64,000 nucleotides of DNA, taken from assembly GCA_934167935.1 (NCBI GenBank), contig CAKPMH010000002.1:1-64000 (forward strand). The letters run 5' to 3'. Made by a program: the position numbers and the translations under genes. This stretch comes from an uncultured Bacilli bacterium. Its GTDB lineage: Bacteria; Bacillota_I; Bacilli_A; RF39; UBA660. Below the pieces are notes generated by a model. The model searched no databases and was not told where the DNA came from. It was given only the letters and a program-made list of their open reading frames with translations. Positions 60,369 through 64,000 of the stretch are shown piece by piece. Position 1 is the first letter of the stretch, and every line of letters begins with the position of its first letter.

Positions 60369-61016
60369 TTAAACTTCTATTGTTTCCTCAATTTTCAATA
60401 CTTTATAATTAATATTAAACTTTTCAAAATTATCTTTCATATATTCTATATCTGTAGAATAAGCATCATTATCCATATGAATTGGAAGTACTAACTTAGC
60501 ACCTAATTCATTTGCAAATAGTGAAGCTTCATATGATGACATTGTAAGACCATGTGCTGTTATTGGTAATGCAACAACATCAACTTTATAATCATTTTTA
60601 AAGCAAATTGTATCACTTGTTATATATAATCTACAATTACCATCATCAATTATATATCCAACATTTTCAAAAACTTCTTTACCATCCTTTAAGTTAGGAT
60701 TATACCCATGAATCGCTTTTACAACTTCTACTTTTATATTGTCAAATTCTAATACATCGTTTTCTTTTACAATATTAAATTCTATTTCTGGGTAAGTATT
60801 TTGCACTTCTTGAGTAGAATAAATTGGTTTATTTAATTCTTTTAAAGCATCAATTTTAATATGATCACCATGTTTATGAGTAATTAAAACTAAATCAACA
60901 TTTTTCCAATAATCTAAAAATTTATCTTGATATTTTAATCCTCCAGCATCAATTAATATTTTTTTATTATTTGTTTCAACCATTAAACATGATTGAGGAT
61001 ATTTAGTAATTTTCAT
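60369..61016 (-). CDS. Metallo-beta-lactamase-fold hydrolase (UlaG-like)
   Basis: The 215-residue protein has the zinc-binding motif THKHGDHIK (HxHxDH, about 58-66), a second ligand in KAIHGYNP, the metal-bridging Asp in YITSDTI, and a late PIHMDN. The fold and size match the beta-lactamase superfamily 2 enzymes related to UlaG lactonase and RNase Z-like hydrolases. The substrate is unknown. The ATG at 61016 is used, since the longer frame starts with a TTG inside the SDR gene. It is cotranscribed with the SDR gene upstream (23 bp) and ends at a strong terminator. Confidence 0.85.
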   Translation of the reverse strand: MKITKYPQSCLMVETNNKKILIDAGGLKYQDKFLDYWKNVDLVLITHKHGDHIKIDALKELNKPIYSTQEVQNTYPEIEFNIVKENDVLEFDNIKVEVVKAIHGYNPNLKDGKEVFENVGYIIDDGNCRLYITSDTICFKNDYKVDVVALPITAHGLTMSSYEASLFANELGAKLVLPIHMDNDAYSTDIEYMKDNFEKFNINYKVLKIEETIEV

Positions 61017-61038
61017 AATATGATATTTTCCTTTCTTA

Positions 61039-61725
61039 TTAATAATTTTCAATGTCTTTTATTCCAAATTCTGGAATAATAACGTCCTCATCACAATTAA
61101 TTATAAATTCAATTGCTCTAGCAACTTTTTCTACCTCTAAACCTGTAGATGTATCATAATCATTACCTGCTTTTTTAAAAATATTAGTCTGCATAAATCC
61201 CGGATAAAACCCAGTCACTTTGATTCCTTTTTTACTAACATCTTTTTGTATTGAACGATTAAAACCTCTCATTGCCCATTTTGAAGCATTATATACTGTG
61301 GAAAAATCATCACTATCAAAGCTTGCTTGTGAACAAACATTTATTATTAATCCTTTTCCTTGCTTATACATATTTGGAAGAATTGCTTTAGTCATATAAA
61401 TAGGGCCTTTAGTATTGACATCTATACAATTACTAATTTGTTCATAAGAATTTTCAGTTAAATCACCAGCTAACCAAACCCCAGCATTATTAATTAATAT
61501 ATCTATATCACCCTGATTTTCGATAATTGTTTTGATAGTTTTATCAACTTCATCTGACTTTGTAATATCACAAGTATAGCATTCTGCACTTGGAATTTCC
61601 TTTGATATTCTTATTGCATTTTCTTCTGTTTTAGATATAGTTATTATATTATTTTTCTCACTTAATAATTTGGCAATTGCTTTACCTAAACCATCATCTC
61701 CACCAGTTATTATTATATTTTTCAT
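61039..61725 (-). CDS. Short-chain dehydrogenase/reductase (SDR)
   Basis: The 228-residue classical SDR has cofactor motif TGGDDGLGKAIA (TGxxxGxG), NNAG (ILINNAGVWLAG), a catalytic Ser in NVCSQASF and YNASK (Y-x-x-x-K). It is an NAD(P)-dependent oxidoreductase of unknown substrate. GGAGG precedes the ATG. It pairs with the MBL hydrolase, suggesting a small catabolic or detoxifying unit. Confidence 0.93.
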   Translation of the reverse strand: MKNIIITGGDDGLGKAIAKLLSEKNNIITISKTEENAIRISKEIPSAECYTCDITKSDEVDKTIKTIIENQGDIDILINNAGVWLAGDLTENSYEQISNCIDVNTKGPIYMTKAILPNMYKQGKGLIINVCSQASFDSDDFSTVYNASKWAMRGFNRSIQKDVSKKGIKVTGFYPGFMQTNIFKKAGNDYDTSTGLEVEKVARAIEFIINCDEDVIIPEFGIKDIENY

Positions 61726-61767
61726 TATTTTTCCTCCTTAAATTTAATTTAATCATAATTCATTATA

Positions 61768-62355
61768 TTACCATTCAATAATCGTTAAACTATCAAATCT
61801 ATTTTTCCAACTTGTTGCTTTTTTATCATATAATTCTTTTGAATTATTTTTGTGTTTTATTGGTCTAATAGTTTTACTAAAAATGTCACTAAGTCCATAT
61901 GGAGCATATACTCTAATTTGATTATTTTCTTTTGTAACTCCAATTGCATGTACAGTAGCTATCCACTGATTAATTGCATCCTCTGAATTTTTATATTGAT
62001 CTATATTTTTATTCTCATTATCTTTTTTCCATAGGTGCATTCTAGCTTCATTATGAACATCAAACTCATAATTTAATTCTTTGAAATGATTTATTATTTT
62101 ATTTTCTAGTTTTTTTTCATCTTCTTTTGAAAGATTATTAGAATCATAATATATTATATCAATATCTTTTATACCAGAATTAAGTGGCTTATTATCATAG
62201 TAATTCCAAATAGTTTGAAATACAGAACCCGCAGCAATATAAAAATTTGGTAATTTTAATTCTGATATATAATCTAATATAGTCATTAAATCATTGTTTT
62301 GCTTTAATATTGATATGAATGTTTCATTTTGCTCATAAATACTTTTATATTGCAT
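61768..62355 (-). CDS. DUF925-family nucleotidyltransferase
   Basis: The 195-residue protein matches the family plan (COG3575): AAGSVFQTIWNYY, the metal-binding pair in IKDIDIIYYD, DVHNEARMHLWKK, IATVHAIGV and APYGLSDIFSKTIRP ... WKNRFDSLTIIEW. This resembles the MNT/polymerase-beta fold, but the target is unknown. The ATG at 62355 after GGAGAT is used; an upstream in-frame ATG overlaps the recombinase stop. Confidence 0.85.
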   Translation of the reverse strand: MQYKSIYEQNETFISILKQNNDLMTILDYISELKLPNFYIAAGSVFQTIWNYYDNKPLNSGIKDIDIIYYDSNNLSKEDEKKLENKIINHFKELNYEFDVHNEARMHLWKKDNENKNIDQYKNSEDAINQWIATVHAIGVTKENNQIRVYAPYGLSDIFSKTIRPIKHKNNSKELYDKKATSWKNRFDSLTIIEW

Positions 62356-62386
62356 AATACCATCTCCAATATAATTGTAACATATT

Positions 62387-64000
<1,614 letters not shown>

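Overview
The window comes from a very AT-rich, low-GC Gram-positive-type bacterium that uses the standard code. It most resembles an uncultured, gut-type Bacilli/Mycoplasmatota lineage (RF39/Erysipelotrichia-like); this placement is inferred from gene style, not from a marker tree. Supporting signs are a T-box leader on a methionyl-tRNA synthetase, a glmS ribozyme, a CIRCE (HrcA) operator on htpG, AddAB, a DacF-type carboxypeptidase, LCP and BY-kinase capsule control genes, tRNAs with encoded CCA, and strong Shine-Dalgarno sites. Phosphoketolase suggests fermentative sugar use.

Layout. 1-77 is the terminus of an IS3-type insertion sequence whose transposase lies off the left edge. 78-4100 holds a serine hydrolase and a three-gene HTH/WYL - SIS - HAM1-like operon. 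A solitary hairpin with the form of a Cas12a direct repeat lies between them. 4272-8028 is an unusual stretch downstream of secA in which copies of the secA 3' end (SEC-C zinc tail plus stop codon) recur three times. They frame a T-box-controlled metG and an orphan gene. 8029-15670 is core: secA, a J-domain protein, five tRNAs (Phe, Asp, fMet, Ser, Leu), an FAD oxidoreductase, a thioredoxin-like protein and a glucosaminidase. 15710-23871 has an RNB-family ribonuclease, phosphoketolase, a decayed murF, CIRCE-controlled htpG-hsp20 and a DUF368 transporter.

23950-27840 is the most striking part. Two type IV pilin-like genes share almost identical N-terminal halves but have different C-type-lectin-like C-termini. 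The longer one ends in a 90-bp segment (26187-26276) that matches an 87-bp asparagine-codon-rich sequence just downstream (25947-26033). Most differences fall at adenines of the downstream copy. This is the signature of a diversity-generating retroelement (DGR) template repeat and variable repeat. A second, older-looking variable region lies inside the same gene. No reverse transcriptase is present in the window. The other pilin-like gene has ATA where its start codon should be.

27912-43072 is mostly core (CDF transporter, AddA/AddB, ribozyme-controlled glmS, small alarmone synthetase, MraZ-like regulator, UvrD-like helicase, PgeF, DacF). 43134-55680 is an exopolysaccharide/capsule locus read leftward: priming sugar transferase, two glycosyltransferases, polymerase, pyruvyltransferase, flippase, nitroreductase-like protein, LCP ligase, fused Wzz/BY-kinase and CpsB phosphatase. 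56454-64000 looks like an accessory or mobile segment. It holds a possible nuclease/HTH protein, a Ser/Thr kinase paired with a protein of unknown function, a duplicated-domain DNA-binding-like protein, an MBL hydrolase, an SDR, a DUF925 nucleotidyltransferase and a large serine recombinase cut by the right edge.
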